Positions 28,524 to 38,084 of a DNA stretch of 64,000 bases are shown here, one piece after another (the first letter of the stretch is position 1; every line of letters starts with the position of its first letter). Origin of the DNA: Bosea sp. RAC05 (GTDB lineage: Bacteria > Pseudomonadota > Alphaproteobacteria > Rhizobiales > Beijerinckiaceae). Location of the stretch: NCBI RefSeq assembly GCF_001713455.1, contig NZ_CP016464.1, positions 2,962,001 through 3,026,000 of the forward strand, in the 5' to 3' direction. The translations under genes and the position numbers were made by a program. The notes beneath the pieces were generated by a model. It was given only the letters and a program-made list of their open reading frames with translations. It was not told the DNA's origin and did no database searches.

Positions 28524-29903
28524 ATGACCGATGCGACGATCAACAACGCCCCGCACGCCTTCGTCCGCACGGAGACGCTGCAGCAGCAGGCCGCGCCACT
28601 GTCCGTGGCCGGGCCTGTCGCCTGGGTGCGCAACAACCTGTTCTCGAGCCCGCTGAATACGGCGCTGACGCTGATCTGCCTCTATGTGGTCGTGGCCAGC
28701 GTGCCGGATCTGGTGCGCTTCTACTTCACCGACGCGGTCTGGAGCGGCACCAACCGCGACGCCTGCCTCGCCGACAAGGTCGGCCGTCCGGTCGGCGCCT
28801 GCTGGGCCTATGTCGCCGACCGCTTCCAGTACTTCATCTACGGCTCCTATCCGGTGTCGCAGCGCTGGCGCGTCAACATCGTCTTCCTGATGTTCGCGCT
28901 GTCTGTCGTCTGGATGCTCTGGGACCGGGCTCCGCTGAAGAAGCTCGGCGCCTTCTTCTTCTTCGTCGTCATGCCGCTCGGCGCCTATGTGCTGCTGGTG
29001 GGCGGCGCGGGCGCCGAGGGCGTCCTGCGCACCGTGATCATGATCACGCTGGCGCTGGCGGCGCTCTATCTCGTCCTGTCCTTCGTTCCCGGGCTCGCCC
29101 GCTTCTGGACGCCGGCACCGCTGCTCGAGGTCGAGCTGGCAGCGACGCCCCTGCAGCGCTTCCAGAGCCCCAAGCGTCTGATCCTGCTCTCGCTCGTCGT
29201 CTTCGGCCTGATTGCGGTCTTGGCGGACACGGCGGGCCTGCCGCGGGCCGATACCGGGCTCTGGGGCGGCATCATGGTGACCTTCCTGATCGCGGCGGTC
29301 GGCATCGTCTTCTCGCTGCCGCTCGGCGTCATGCTCGCGCTCGGGCGCCGCTCGCGGCTGCCGATCATCCAGCTCCTCTCGGTGATCTTCATCGAGTTCG
29401 TGCGCGGCGTGCCGTTGATCACCGTGCTGTTCATGGCCAACACCATGCTGCCGCTCTTCGTGCCGCAGGAGTGGTCGCCCGACCGCCTGCTGCGCCCGCT
29501 GATCGGCGTCGCCCTCTTCGCCGCCGCCTATATGGCGGAGGTCATCCGCGGCGGCCTGCAGGCGATCCCGAAGGGCCAGTACGAGGGCGCGATGTCGCTC
29601 GGCCTCGGTTACTGGCAGATGATGCGCCTGATCATCCTGCCGCAGGCCCTGCGGATCGTGATCCCTGGAATCGTCAACACCTTCATCGGGCTGTTCAAGG
29701 ACACGACGCTGGTCACCGTCGTCGGCATCTTCGACTTCCTGCGCACCATCGAGGCGACCCTGGTCGATCCGACCTGGGCCACGCCGACCACCCGCGCGAC
29801 GGGCTACGCCTTTGCCGCGGTTTTCTATTTCCTGTGTTGCTGGGGCATGTCCCGCTACTCGATTGCGGTCGAGAAGCGGCTCGCCGCCGGTCAGAAGCGT
29901 TGA
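28524..29903 (+). CDS. aapM: General L-amino acid ABC transporter permease
   Basis: A 459-residue permease, the partner of AapQ. Extra N-terminal helices ([21 protein letters not shown] and several following) precede the conserved permease core, as is typical for AapM. The core starts at [22 protein letters not shown] and includes [20 protein letters not shown]. The EAA loop is [20 protein letters not shown] followed by [22 protein letters not shown]. It begins eleven bases after the aapQ stop and ends fifteen bases before aapP, consistent with one transcript. Confidence 0.95.
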   Translation: MTDATINNAPHAFVRTETLQQQAAPLSVAGPVAWVRNNLFSSPLNTALTLICLYVVVASVPDLVRFYFTDAVWSGTNRDACLADKVGRPVGACWAYVADRFQYFIYGSYPVSQRWRVNIVFLMFALSVVWMLWDRAPLKKLGAFFFFVVMPLGAYVLLVGGAGAEGVLRTVIMITLALAALYLVLSFVPGLARFWTPAPLLEVELAATPLQRFQSPKRLILLSLVVFGLIAVLADTAGLPRADTGLWGGIMVTFLIAAVGIVFSLPLGVMLALGRRSRLPIIQLLSVIFIEFVRGVPLITVLFMANTMLPLFVPQEWSPDRLLRPLIGVALFAAAYMAEVIRGGLQAIPKGQYEGAMSLGLGYWQMMRLIILPQALRIVIPGIVNTFIGLFKDTTLVTVVGIFDFLRTIEATLVDPTWATPTTRATGYAFAAVFYFLCCWGMSRYSIAVEKRLAAGQKR

Positions 29904-29917
29904 AAGGACCAGCCCTC

Positions 29918-30712
29918 ATGGCCATGGCAGAAACCACCAGCACCCGTCCGGCGGCTCTCAAGCCCACCTCGCTCAACACCCCGACGGCCGTCGAGATGGT
30001 CGGCGTCAACAAGTGGTATGGCGAGTTCCACGTGCTGCGCGACATCAACCTCAAGGTCGAGCGCGGCGAGAAGCTCGTCATCTGCGGCCCCTCGGGCTCC
30101 GGCAAGTCGACGATGATCCGCTGCATCAACCGGCTGGAGGAACACCAGAAGGGCTCGATCATCGTGGACGGCACCGAGCTGACCAACGACCTCAAGAAGA
30201 TCGACGAGATCCGCCGCGACGTCGGCATGGTCTTCCAGCACTTCAACCTGTTCCCGCATCTGACGATCCTCGAGAACCTGACGCTGGCACCGATCTGGGT
30301 GAAGAAGCTGCCCAAGAAGGACGCCGAGGAGATCGCGATGCACTATCTCAAGCGCGTCAAGATTCCGGAGCAGGCCGCGAAATATCCGGGCCAGCTCTCC
30401 GGCGGCCAGCAGCAGCGCGTCGCCATCGCCCGCTCGCTCTGCATGAGCCCCAAGATCATGCTGTTCGACGAGCCGACCTCGGCGCTCGACCCCGAAATGG
30501 TCAAGGAGGTGCTCGACACCATGGTCTCGCTGGCGGAAGAGGGCATGACCATGCTCTGCGTCACCCACGAGATGGGCTTCGCCCGGCAGGTCGCCGACCG
30601 CGTCATCTTCATGGATGCCGGCCAGATCGTCGAGATGAACAAGCCCGAGGCCTTCTTCAAGAACCCGCAGCACGAGCGCACCAAGCTCTTCCTGAGCCAG
30701 ATCCTGCACTGA
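29918..30712 (+). CDS. aapP: General L-amino acid ABC transporter ATP-binding protein
   Basis: A 264-residue ABC ATPase that energises AapQM. Walker A is GPSGSGKST, the Q-loop is near [17 protein letters not shown], the signature is [15 protein letters not shown], Walker B is [12 protein letters not shown], and the H-loop histidine is in [15 protein letters not shown] 29918 with GAAAGGACC upstream begins a short N-terminal extension before the ABC domain. The frame is open far upstream, inside aapM, but that part is an out-of-frame shadow. Last gene of the importer operon; a stem-loop follows within about 20 bases. Confidence 0.96.
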   Translation: MAMAETTSTRPAALKPTSLNTPTAVEMVGVNKWYGEFHVLRDINLKVERGEKLVICGPSGSGKSTMIRCINRLEEHQKGSIIVDGTELTNDLKKIDEIRRDVGMVFQHFNLFPHLTILENLTLAPIWVKKLPKKDAEEIAMHYLKRVKIPEQAAKYPGQLSGGQQQRVAIARSLCMSPKIMLFDEPTSALDPEMVKEVLDTMVSLAEEGMTMLCVTHEMGFARQVADRVIFMDAGQIVEMNKPEAFFKNPQHERTKLFLSQILH

Positions 30713-30729
30713 GGCGAACGCCTGTCCCC

Positions 30730-30758
30730 GTCGCTGCCGCGCCCGTCGCGGCGGCGAC
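30730..30758 (+). terminator. Stem-loop at the 3' end of the aap operon
   Basis: GTCGCTGCCGCG (30730-30741) pairs with CGCGGCGGCGAC (30747-30758) with one G-U pair, loop CCCGT. No U tract follows, so it may stabilise or partly terminate the transcript. Confidence 0.45.
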
Positions 30759-30784
30759 GCAGGGGAACAAGGACCGCGGACCGA

Positions 30785-30812
30785 GGTTGTCCTCCCACAT
30801 CGGAGGACAACC
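30785..30812 (+). promoter_or_regulatory. Hairpin sequestering the Shine-Dalgarno of the next gene
   Basis: GGTTGTCCTCC (30785-30795) pairs perfectly with GGAGGACAACC (30802-30812) around the loop CACATC. The right arm is the ribosome binding site GGAGGA, and the start codon ATG is the next three bases (30813). As drawn, the mRNA would hide its own ribosome binding site, so translation should depend on melting, a trans-acting RNA or protein, or an upstream ribosome. Confidence 0.75.
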
Positions 30813-31082
30813 ATGAAACGCTTCATTCCTGTTCTGCTGGCCGCCCTGGTCGCCACGGGCGGAGCCTACGCCCAGTCGATCAACATCGGCCCGGGCGGCA
30901 TCGAGGTCGATCCGCGCTCACCGCGCGACCGCGCCGTCGAACGCGACATCCGGCGCGAGGAGCGGGCCCGCGAGCGGGCGCGTTACGAGCGGGTCCGCGA
31001 GCGCGACAATTGCCGGACCGTCACGACCATTCGCGAGACACGGCGGGGCGAGGTCCGCAGCACCGAGCGCGTCTGCGACTGA
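30813..31082 (+). CDS. Small exported Arg-rich protein of unknown function
   Basis: An 89-residue protein with a clean signal peptide (MKRFIPVLLAALVATGGAYA). The mature protein is about 69 residues. Its centre is very rich in Arg and Glu (RREERARERARYERVRERD), probably helical. Two cysteines, NCRTV and RVCD at the C-terminus, could form a disulfide. No family is recognised. Its ribosome binding site lies in a perfect hairpin, and a strong intrinsic terminator follows, so it is an independently controlled single gene or the tail of the aap transcript. Confidence 0.72.
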   Translation: MKRFIPVLLAALVATGGAYAQSINIGPGGIEVDPRSPRDRAVERDIRREERARERARYERVRERDNCRTVTTIRETRRGEVRSTERVCD

Positions 31083-31102
31083 TCCCATCCCTCGTGCCCA
31101 TG

Positions 31103-31142
31103 AAAAAGCCCGCCGCGCGATCCGCACGGCGGGCTTTTTTTT
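31103..31142. terminator. Bidirectional intrinsic terminator
   Basis: AGCCCGCCG (31107-31115) pairs with CGGCGGGCT (31127-31135). The stem is preceded by a run of A and followed by eight T (31135-31142), so it can end both the small exported gene (plus strand) and glpQ (minus strand). Confidence 0.92.
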
Positions 31143-31172
31143 CATGGCAGCACGCAGCGATGCCGCGGTCGC

Positions 31173-32339
31173 CTATTTGCCGTCGCGCGCCGCGACCGCC
31201 GTGTCGGGGAAGTCGGAGAAGAGGCCGTCGATCCCGAGCGCGAAGAATGCCTTGTATTCCGCCGCCGGATCGCCCTTGAAATCCGAGGCCAGCCGTTTGG
31301 CCTCGTTGCGGAACGTCCAGCTGTGGACCTGCAGGCCTGCCGCCTTGGCGTTCTTCACCACATCGCTTGGCGGCAGCAGGACGCGGTCGCGCTCGTCGAT
31401 CACCCCGTCCTTGTTGAGGTCCTGCGGCTTGCCGTCGGCGCCGATCACCTGCCTGCCCGCCATCAGATAGGGCTTCCAGGGGGCGACGCCGTCGGCATAG
31501 GTCGCGATCTCCTTCAGCCCCTCGGCGGTGACGAGGTCCTTGAAGGTCCGCTTGTCGCCGGTGACGACGAAATCATAAGGCTTGTCGAACGGGGCGGCGA
31601 GGACGATGCCGCCATCCTTGTCGACATCGTCGGCGTCGACCAGCTGGAACAGCCGCACCTGCGTCTTGCCGCGCAGATATTTGAGGTTGGCGGTCTCGAA
31701 GCTCTGGATGATCACCGGCGAGCTCTTCTCGGTCCAGCCCGCAGCCTTCAGCGCATCGAGCAGCCGGTCTTCCAGCGGCAACCCGATCGCGGCGTGGAAA
31801 ATCGGGTGCTTGGTCTCGGGATAGACGCCGACGCTGCGGCCGAGCCGCGCGCTCTCGGCCTTGGCGAGATCGATGACCTCCTGGAAGGTCGGGATCTGAT
31901 ATTGGCCGTTATGCGACGGATCGCGATCGGCGAAGGCCTGCTTGGCGCGCAGCGTCCTGATCTCGGCCAGGGTGAAGTCCCCGGAGAACCAGTCGGTCGT
32001 CTCGACGCCGTCGACGCGGCGCGTGGTCTTGCGGCTGGCGAATTCGGGCCGGCCGGCGACATCCGTCGTGCCGCCCAGCATCGGCTCGTGGCGGGCGATC
32101 AGGACGCCGTCCTTCGTCGCGACCAGATCCGGCTCGATGAAGTCGGCCCCCTGCGCGATGGCGAGCCGGTAGGCTTCGAGCGTGTGCTCGGGCAGATAGC
32201 CGCTGGCGCCGCGATGGCCGACGATCAGCGGCTTCTGGCTGACCGGCGCCGGCGCGGCTGCCTGCGCGCGCACGGTTGCGGGGGCGGCGACGGCCAGGCC
32301 GATCGCCAACCCCGCGGTCATCAGCAGCTTCGTCGTCAT
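31173..32339 (-). CDS. glpQ: Glycerophosphodiester phosphodiesterase, periplasmic type
   Basis: Hydrolyses glycerophosphodiesters to glycerol-3-phosphate and an alcohol. The 388-residue precursor has a signal peptide ([27 protein letters not shown]). The catalytic start is [20 protein letters not shown], with the two-His GDPD core HRG and a later [20 protein letters not shown] gives the metal-binding acidic residues. [11 protein letters not shown] and a C-terminal HSWTFRNE complete the fold. ATG 32339 is preferred for GAGGAT upstream; the frame opens to 32375 without a signal. Alone on its strand; GlpQ is often part of the phosphate starvation response, but no Pho box is claimed here. Confidence 0.93.
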   Translation of the reverse strand: MTTKLLMTAGLAIGLAVAAPATVRAQAAAPAPVSQKPLIVGHRGASGYLPEHTLEAYRLAIAQGADFIEPDLVATKDGVLIARHEPMLGGTTDVAGRPEFASRKTTRRVDGVETTDWFSGDFTLAEIRTLRAKQAFADRDPSHNGQYQIPTFQEVIDLAKAESARLGRSVGVYPETKHPIFHAAIGLPLEDRLLDALKAAGWTEKSSPVIIQSFETANLKYLRGKTQVRLFQLVDADDVDKDGGIVLAAPFDKPYDFVVTGDKRTFKDLVTAEGLKEIATYADGVAPWKPYLMAGRQVIGADGKPQDLNKDGVIDERDRVLLPPSDVVKNAKAAGLQVHSWTFRNEAKRLASDFKGDPAAEYKAFFALGIDGLFSDFPDTAVAARDGK

Positions 32340-32469
32340 GGCGCCGATCCTCGTCGCGTTCGGTGGGAACGCCATCCATGATCGGGCGATGTGACAGGCC
32401 GTTGAACCCGGTCCTCGCCGCCCGGGCGGCGGGCCTGGCGGGACGGGGGGCAGGCAGGCGAAAGCCGGC

Positions 32470-32610
32470 TCAGCGGCGCCCGCTCTCCAGGGTCGTCTTC
32501 GCGTCCAGGCGCTTGGCCGGCGGCGTCAGGTCCGGCGCGGGCTGCGTGGCGCAGGCCGCCAGCGACAGGGCGAGGACGGAGGCGAGGATGATCTGGCCGG
32601 CGCGCAGCAT
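32470..32610 (-). CDS. Very small lipoprotein, 46 residues
   Basis: A short gene below usual length cut-offs. It encodes [20 protein letters not shown] followed by a 26-residue Pro/Lys/Arg-rich tail. The first 20 residues are a lipoprotein signal ending in the lipobox LAAC, so Cys20 would be the lipidated first mature residue. AAAGGTGA lies about seven bases upstream of ATG 32610. A palindrome sits in the leader at 32632-32645. It does not match the LptM pattern (LxGCGxKGP). Function unknown; it resembles other one-off small lipoproteins of the envelope. Divergent from rsmB. Confidence 0.6.
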   Translation of the reverse strand: MLRAGQIILASVLALSLAACATQPAPDLTPPAKRLDAKTTLESGRR

Positions 32611-32631
32611 GAAGGTCACCTTTTGTTGAGA

Positions 32632-32645
32632 GAGGCAGTTGCCTC
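32632..32645. promoter_or_regulatory. Palindrome upstream of the 46-residue lipoprotein gene
   Basis: GAGGCA and TGCCTC are perfect inverted arms around two central bases, about 22 bases before the lipoprotein start. It could be an operator between the divergent lipoprotein and rsmB genes, or a small leader hairpin. Confidence 0.4.
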
Positions 32646-32779
32646 GTCTTTCCGCCTGTGGAAGGAGCGCGTCAAGGGGATCTCGTCGGGCGCGCCATGA
32701 CTGGGCGTCATGATGGAATGGGTCCAGTCTTGCCCTGTGCCGGCGCTTCGCCGCCTCTGTTTTCGGAATCGCTCACGCC

Positions 32780-34077
32780 ATGACGCCCGCCGCCCGCATC
32801 AGCGCCGCCATCGAGGTCCTGGACGACATCATCCAGCGGCGCCGGCCGGCGGCCGACGCGCTCAAGGACTGGGGCCTGTCGCGCCGCTTCGCCGGCTCGA
32901 AGGACCGCGCCGCGATCGCCTCGCTGGTCTATGACGCGCTGCGCCGGAAGGCCTCCAGCACGCATGTGATGGGGTCGGACACGCCGCGCGCTTTGATGCT
33001 CGGCATGCTGGCGCGCCAGCGCGGGCTGGATCTGGAGGAGATCGCCGCGCTCTGCACCGGCGAGCACCACGCGCCCGCGCCGCTCGAGAGCGAGGAGGTC
33101 GACCGGCTGGTGGCCCTGTCGCTGTCGGGCGCGCCGGACTGGGTGCGTGCCGACGTGCCCGAATGGCTCTGGCCCGGCTTTTCCAGCGCCTTCGGGGCCG
33201 AGGCTGTTGCGGAAGGCGAGGCCCTGGCCGGGCGCGCGCCGATCGACATCCGCGCCAACCGGCTGAAGACGACGCGCGACGCTCTGGCGGGCCAGCTGGC
33301 CCATGCGGCTCCCGAGACCGGCGCCTGGTCGCCCGATGCGCTGCGCTTCCAGCCCGGCGTGGACGGGCGAGGGCCCTCGCTCCAGGCCGAACCGACCTTC
33401 TTCGCCGGAGGCTTCGAGATCCAGGACGAGGGCTCGCAGCTGGTCACCCTGCTCGCGGGGGCAAGCCCGGCCAGACGGTGGTCGACCTCTGCGCCGGCGC
33501 CGGCGGCAAGACGCTGGCTCTGGCCGCCCTGATGGCCAATCGCGGCCGCCTGTTCGCGACCGATCTCGATGCGCGCCGGCTCGCCCCGCTGCATGAACGC
33601 CTCGCCCGCTCCGGCGCCTCCATCGTCGAGATCCGCATCCCGCGCTCGCGCGGCCACGAGCCGCTGGCCGAGATCGAGGGCCAGGCCGACCTCGTCCTGG
33701 TCGACGCTCCCTGCACCGGCTCGGGCACCTGGCGGCGCAATCCGGATGCGAAATGGCGCGTCCGCCCCGGCGCGCTGGCCGAGCGCGTCAAGGACCAGGC
33801 CGAGGTGCTGGCGCGGGCCGCAAGGCTGGTGAAGCCGGGCGGGCGCATCGCCTACATCACCTGCTCGGTCCTGCCCGAGGAGAACGATGCGGCGATCGAA
33901 GCCTTCCTCGCCCGCAACCCGGGCTTCGCCGCCCTGGCGCCCGCCGGGATGCTGGCGTCGGAACACGGCGATTTCAGCCTGCTCGCCCGTTTCGCAACGG
34001 GCCGCGGCCTCCAGCTCTCGCCCCGCCGCACCGGCACCGACGGCTTCTATCTCGCCTGCGTCCGGCGAGGGGACTGA
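32780..34077 (+). pseudogene. rsmB: 16S rRNA (cytosine-C5) methyltransferase RsmB family, split by a one-base frameshift
   Basis: The N-terminal part (from ATG 32780) has the NusB-like helical domain (AIEVLDDIIQRRRPAADALKDW) and the PUA-like linker IDIRANRLKTTRDAL. Homology continues as AGGFEIQDEGSQLVTLLAG, then must move to another frame after GGG 33458-33460 to read KPGQTVVDLCAGAGGKTLAL. That second frame carries the SAM motif, the catalytic LVLVDAPCTGSGTWRRNPD and AYITCSVLPEEND, and ends at 34077. The junction follows a run of five G (33457-33461) and equals loss of one base, for example GCG AAG read as GCA AG. About 432 residues if repaired. Either a recent mutation or a sequencing error; unrepaired, the product stops at 33532 without its catalytic half. 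Confidence 0.88.
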
Positions 34078-34128
34078 CGGCGCGCGACAGCCGTTGCGTG
34101 CCATCGCGCGATGGCTTAACCGGGCGCG

Positions 34129-35697
34129 ATGACGAGCGCTCAGCCCCATCACGACTCCATCCTGATCATCGACTTCGGCTCGCAGGTGACGCAGCTGATC
34201 GCGCGGCGCATCCGCGAGATCGGCGTCTACTGCGAGATCGCGCCGTTCCAGTCGGCCTCCGAGGCGTTCCAGCGCCTGAAGCCCAAGGGCGTGATCTTCT
34301 CCGGCGGACCAGCCTCCGTGCCCGACGAAGGCTCGCCGCGCGCCCCGCAGGAGGTGTTCTCCACCGGGCTTCCGGTGCTCGGCATCTGCTATGGCCAGCA
34401 GACCATGGCGCATCAGCTCGGCGGCACCGTCGAGAGCGGCCATGCCGCCGAATTCGGCCGCGCCGATGTCGAGATCGTCACGCCGTCGGCACTGTTCGAG
34501 GGCATCTGGGAGGAGGGCGGTCGCTACCCCGTCTGGATGAGCCATGGCGACCGCGTCACGCAGCTGCCCGCCGGCTTCACCGTCAAGGCGACCTCCGAGA
34601 ACGCGCCCTATGCGGTGGCGAGCGACGAGGCCCGGCGCTTCTACTCGACCATGTTCCACCCCGAGGTCGTGCACACGCCCGATGGCGGCAAGCTGCTGCG
34701 CAACTTCGTCGTCACCATCTGCGGCTGCACGCCGGACTGGAGCATGTCGGCCTATCGCGCCGAGATGCAGAAGAAGATCCGCGAGCAGGTCGGCAGCGGC
34801 CGCGTCATCTGCGGGCTGTCGGGCGGCGTCGATTCCGCGGTGGCGGCCGTGCTGATCCACGAGGCGATCGGCGACCAGCTCACCTGCGTCTTCGTCGATC
34901 ACGGGCTGATGCGGATGAACGAGGCGGAGGAGGTCGTGCGCCTGTTCCGCGACCACTACAACATCCCGCTCGTTCATGTTGAGGCGGAAGAGCTCTTCCT
35001 GTCGGAGCTCGCGAAATGCGGCGCCGATCCCGAAGCCAAGCGCAAGACCATCGGCCGGCTCTTCATCGACGTCTTCGATGCGGAAGCCGCCAAGATCGGC
35101 GGCGCCGATTTCCTCGCCCAGGGCACGCTCTATCCCGATGTCATCGAGAGCGTCTCCTTCTCGGGCGGCCCCTCCGTCACGATCAAGAGCCACCACAATG
35201 TCGGCGGCCTGCCCGAGCGCATGAAGATGAAGCTCGTCGAGCCGCTGCGCGAGCTGTTCAAGGACGAGGTCCGCGTGCTCGGCCGCGAGCTCGGCCTGCC
35301 CGAGGCTTTTGTCGGCCGCCACCCCTTCCCGGGACCGGGTCTGGCCATCCGCTGCCCCGGCGAGATCACCCGCGAGAAGCTCGACATCCTGCGCAAGGCC
35401 GATGCGATCTATCTCGACGAGATCCGCAAGGCCGGCCTCTATGACGTGATCTGGCAGGCCTTCGCCGTGCTGCTGCCGGTGCGCACCGTCGGCGTGATGG
35501 GCGACCACCGCACCTATGACCATGTCTGCGCGCTGCGCGCCGTGACCTCGGTCGACGGCATGACCGCGGACTTCTACCCCTATGACATGGCCTTCCTCGG
35601 CCGCACGGCGACGCGCATCATCAACGAGGTCAAGGGCATCAACCGGGTCGTCTACGACATCACCAGCAAGCCGCCCGGCACGATCGAGTGGGAGTGA
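34129..35697 (+). CDS. guaA: GMP synthase (glutamine-hydrolysing)
   Basis: Converts XMP to GMP using glutamine and ATP in de novo purine synthesis. The 522-residue protein has an N-terminal class I glutamine amidotransferase domain ([18 protein letters not shown]; nucleophile Cys in [10 protein letters not shown]; His/Glu in [10 protein letters not shown]). It is followed by the ATP pyrophosphatase domain with the PP-loop [11 protein letters not shown] and the dimerisation domain ending in the invariant-like KPPGTIEWE. Length is normal. It begins about 50 bases after rsmB, which may share its transcript. Confidence 0.98.
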   Translation: MTSAQPHHDSILIIDFGSQVTQLIARRIREIGVYCEIAPFQSASEAFQRLKPKGVIFSGGPASVPDEGSPRAPQEVFSTGLPVLGICYGQQTMAHQLGGTVESGHAAEFGRADVEIVTPSALFEGIWEEGGRYPVWMSHGDRVTQLPAGFTVKATSENAPYAVASDEARRFYSTMFHPEVVHTPDGGKLLRNFVVTICGCTPDWSMSAYRAEMQKKIREQVGSGRVICGLSGGVDSAVAAVLIHEAIGDQLTCVFVDHGLMRMNEAEEVVRLFRDHYNIPLVHVEAEELFLSELAKCGADPEAKRKTIGRLFIDVFDAEAAKIGGADFLAQGTLYPDVIESVSFSGGPSVTIKSHHNVGGLPERMKMKLVEPLRELFKDEVRVLGRELGLPEAFVGRHPFPGPGLAIRCPGEITREKLDILRKADAIYLDEIRKAGLYDVIWQAFAVLLPVRTVGVMGDHRTYDHVCALRAVTSVDGMTADFYPYDMAFLGRTATRIINEVKGINRVVYDITSKPPGTIEWE

Positions 35698-35743
35698 TCC
35701 GCCCCGCGGCCGCTGCGGCCGGCGGCGTCAAAGGACCGTCGCG

Positions 35744-35899
35744 ATGATGAGCCTTCCCTTCTTCGGCCTGCTCGCCGGCTTCGGCTGCGTCCTGGCGGGT
35801 CAGCGTGGCACCGCCCTGCTGCTCTGGGTGGTCTCGATGGTGGTGATGCTCGTGCTGTTTCGGCTGCACGTCACCGATGCGCTGACGATCGTGCTGTGA
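35744..35899 (+). CDS. Small two-helix membrane protein beside dsbB (DUF5993-like)
   Basis: A 51-residue hydrophobic protein: two membrane segments, FFGLLAGFGCVLAGQRG and ALLLWVVSMVVMLVLFRL, then a short HVTDALTIVL end. AAAGGA lies upstream of the double ATG (35744, 35747). Small proteins ending in a similar HxTDPL-type motif are found next to DsbB genes and are grouped, from memory, as DUF5993; that name should be treated as provisional. It starts ten bases before dsbB on the same strand, so a partner role in disulfide formation is plausible but unproven. Confidence 0.65.
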   Translation: MMSLPFFGLLAGFGCVLAGQRGTALLLWVVSMVVMLVLFRLHVTDALTIVL

Positions 35900-35909
35900 G
35901 GCCGCGACC

Positions 35910-36476
35910 ATGACCCCAGCCATCGCCCGTACGCTCAACGCCCTCGGACTGCTCGCCGTCGGCCTCGTGCTGATCGCGGCCTTCCTCGACCAGGTCCTGC
36001 TCGGCGAACTGCCGTGCCCGCTCTGCCTGCTGCAGCGCGTCGGCTTCATGGGGGCGGCGCTGGGGCTGGCCTTGAACGTCAAATTCGGCCCGCGCCCGTC
36101 GCACTACGCCGTGACGATCCTCTCCGCCTGCTTCGGCGGCATGGTCTCGATCCGCCAGATCCTCGGCCATATCGTGCCCGGCACCGGCACCTATGGCAGC
36201 GCCATCCTCGGCCTGCACTACTACAGCTGGGCGCTGCTGGTCTTCGGCGCGATCGTGCTGGGCTGCACGGCGCTGCTGTTCTTCGAACGCCAGTTCGCAG
36301 AACCCGAAGTTACGCCCGCGCGCGCCACGACCTTCGGGATCGCGATGATCGTGCTGGCTGCCGCGCTGGCTCTCGCGAACGGCGTCTCGACGGTCCTGGA
36401 ATGCGGCGCCGGCCTCTGCCCCGACAACCCGGTCGTCTACGAATGGCTGCAGGGGCTGAACCCGCCGAGGCCCTGA
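35910..36476 (+). CDS. dsbB: Disulfide bond formation protein B
   Basis: Inner-membrane quinone-linked oxidase that recycles DsbA. The 188-residue protein has four membrane helices. The first periplasmic loop has the redox pair in ELPCPLCLLQRVGF (C36, C39), and the second loop has C165 and C170 (LECGAGLC). Both match the DsbB two-pair relay. HYYSWALLVFGAIVLGC and following segments are helices. Electrons pass from DsbA via these pairs to quinone. No dsbA lies nearby. Cotranscribed with the small two-helix protein upstream. Confidence 0.92.
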   Translation: MTPAIARTLNALGLLAVGLVLIAAFLDQVLLGELPCPLCLLQRVGFMGAALGLALNVKFGPRPSHYAVTILSACFGGMVSIRQILGHIVPGTGTYGSAILGLHYYSWALLVFGAIVLGCTALLFFERQFAEPEVTPARATTFGIAMIVLAAALALANGVSTVLECGAGLCPDNPVVYEWLQGLNPPRP

Positions 36477-36487
36477 GCGCCAGCCCG

Positions 36488-37372
36488 TCAACCTGGCGGC
36501 ACTGACGTCAGCAGCGTCCAAAGCTCCGACGCGACCGGGCCCGGCGGCGCGTCCCGCCGGCGGATCGCGTGAATGAGCGAGCGCCGCGGCGGAAAGCCAT
36601 CGATCTCCAGCGCCACGAGCCGCCCGGCGGCCAGGTCCTCGGCGATCAGATGGTCGGGCAGGCCGCCCCAGCCGAGACCGGCCAGAATGACCTCGCGCTT
36701 GGCCGCGAAATCCGAGACGGTCCAGCGCTGGGCCCCTGCCAGAAGGTCCCGGCTCTGCTCATGGCGCGGCCCGCCGGTGCCCGCGACGACGATCTGCGGA
36801 TACCCCTGCAGCCCGGCGACCGACAGGACGCCATCAGCCAGGTTGGCCGCCAGGCGCGGTGCCGCCACCGGCAGGATGGTGACGTCGGCAATGGCGCGTG
36901 CCTCCACCGCGTCGACCGCGACGCCGTCGAGCGTCGCCAACGCCAGATCCGCACGCCCCTCGGTCAGCCTCCCATAGGGACCGCCCATCGTCTCCGTTGC
37001 CAGTCGTAGGCTCGTGGCGGGAAAGCGCTGCCCGATCTCGGCCAGGACCGGCAGCAACCGCGTCATCGGCAGGGTCGCGGTGATGGCGAGGCGAATCTCG
37101 GGCTCCTCGGCAGCGGCCAATCGCACGGCCGTCGCCCTGAGCGCGCGGAACTGGTGCAGGACCCGCGACGTCTCGCGAAAGAAAACCTCGCCCTCCGGCG
37201 TCAGCCGCGGCCTGTAGCCTTCGCGCGACAGCAAGGTGATCCCCAGCTCCGCTTCCAGCGCGGCGATGGCGTGACTGACGGCGCTCTGCGATTTGTTCAG
37301 CCGCTCGGCCGCACCGCGGAAGGTGCCGTTGGCGACGATCGCCTCAAAGGCGACGAGCTGGTCGTGGGTCAT
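36488..37372 (-). CDS. LysR-family transcriptional regulator
   Basis: A 294-residue LysR regulator. The winged HTH is at residues 1-60 (QLVAFEAIVANGTFRGAAERLNKSQSAVSHAIAALEAELG). The effector domain follows, resembling periplasmic binding folds (EIRLAITATLPMTRLLPVLAEIGQRFP). It is divergent from the GST/NTF2-like/tautomerase genes across a 100-base AT-richer gap, the standard LysR arrangement, so it most likely controls that operon in response to an electrophile or aromatic compound. The ligand is unknown. Confidence 0.93.
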   Translation of the reverse strand: MTHDQLVAFEAIVANGTFRGAAERLNKSQSAVSHAIAALEAELGITLLSREGYRPRLTPEGEVFFRETSRVLHQFRALRATAVRLAAAEEPEIRLAITATLPMTRLLPVLAEIGQRFPATSLRLATETMGGPYGRLTEGRADLALATLDGVAVDAVEARAIADVTILPVAAPRLAANLADGVLSVAGLQGYPQIVVAGTGGPRHEQSRDLLAGAQRWTVSDFAAKREVILAGLGWGGLPDHLIAEDLAAGRLVALEIDGFPPRRSLIHAIRRRDAPPGPVASELWTLLTSVPPG

Positions 37373-37472
37373 GCGAAGCTGATCTATCTGATCGATCGTT
37401 ATGCGGAAAAATCGATATTATCTCTTCATGACCGTCGCGGCTAGGGAGGAGGCATCGACACGGAGATCCCCC

Positions 37473-38084
37473 ATGAAGCTCTACCTCAAGCCCGGCGCCT
37501 GCTCCCTCGCCAGCCATATCGCGCTCTGCGAAACCGGCCAGCCCTTCGACATCGAAACCGTCGACACGGCCTCGGGCCGCACCGCCGACGGTGACGACTA
37601 CCGGACCATCAATCCGAAGGGCTACGTTCCGGCGCTGCGTCTCGATGACGGCGTGGTCCTGACCGAGGGCGCCGCGGTGCTGCAGTTCATCGCCGATCGC
37701 CATCCCGCCGCCGCGCTGGCTCCAGCCGCGGGAACCTTCGAGCGGGCCCGCCTGCAGGAAGCGCTCAACTGGATCGCGACCGAATTGCACAAGGCCTTCG
37801 GCCCGCTGTTCCACCCCGCCACCACAGCAACCGGCCGGGAGGATGCGCGCAAGGCCGTCGGCGCCAAGTTCGATCTGGTCGAGGCGGATCTGGCGGATGG
37901 TCGCGACTGGCTGGTCGGCGAGCGCTTCTCGGTGGCCGATGCCTATCTCTTCGCCGTCGCCAACTGGGCCCATGTCACCGGCATCGAGCTTCGGAGCTGG
38001 CCGCACCTGGCGGCGCTCGTCGGCCGCGTCGCCGCCCGCCCCGCAGCGCAGAAGGCGATGCGGGCCGAAGGGCTGATCCCGTGA
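37473..38084 (+). CDS. Glutathione S-transferase, beta-class-like
   Basis: A 203-residue GST. The thioredoxin-like domain begins MKLYLKPGACSLASHIALCE, with Cys10 in the position used by bacterial beta-class GSTs. The cis-proline/glutathione-binding block is INPKGYVPALRLDDG, followed by LTEGAAVLQFIADRHP. The C-terminal helical domain contains LVGERFSVADAYLFAVANWA, the N-capping box. ATG 37473 is chosen because homology starts there. It shares a GTGA overlap with the next gene, so they are expressed together under the divergent LysR regulator. Substrate unknown. Confidence 0.93.
   Translation: MKLYLKPGACSLASHIALCETGQPFDIETVDTASGRTADGDDYRTINPKGYVPALRLDDGVVLTEGAAVLQFIADRHPAAALAPAAGTFERARLQEALNWIATELHKAFGPLFHPATTATGREDARKAVGAKFDLVEADLADGRDWLVGERFSVADAYLFAVANWAHVTGIELRSWPHLAALVGRVAARPAAQKAMRAEGLIP

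Noticed and set aside
37373..37472. Possible LysR box (T-N11-A) in the LysR–GST gap
   Set aside because: Several overlapping TGATC/GATCG matches exist, and no one symmetrical box stands out clearly enough to annotate.
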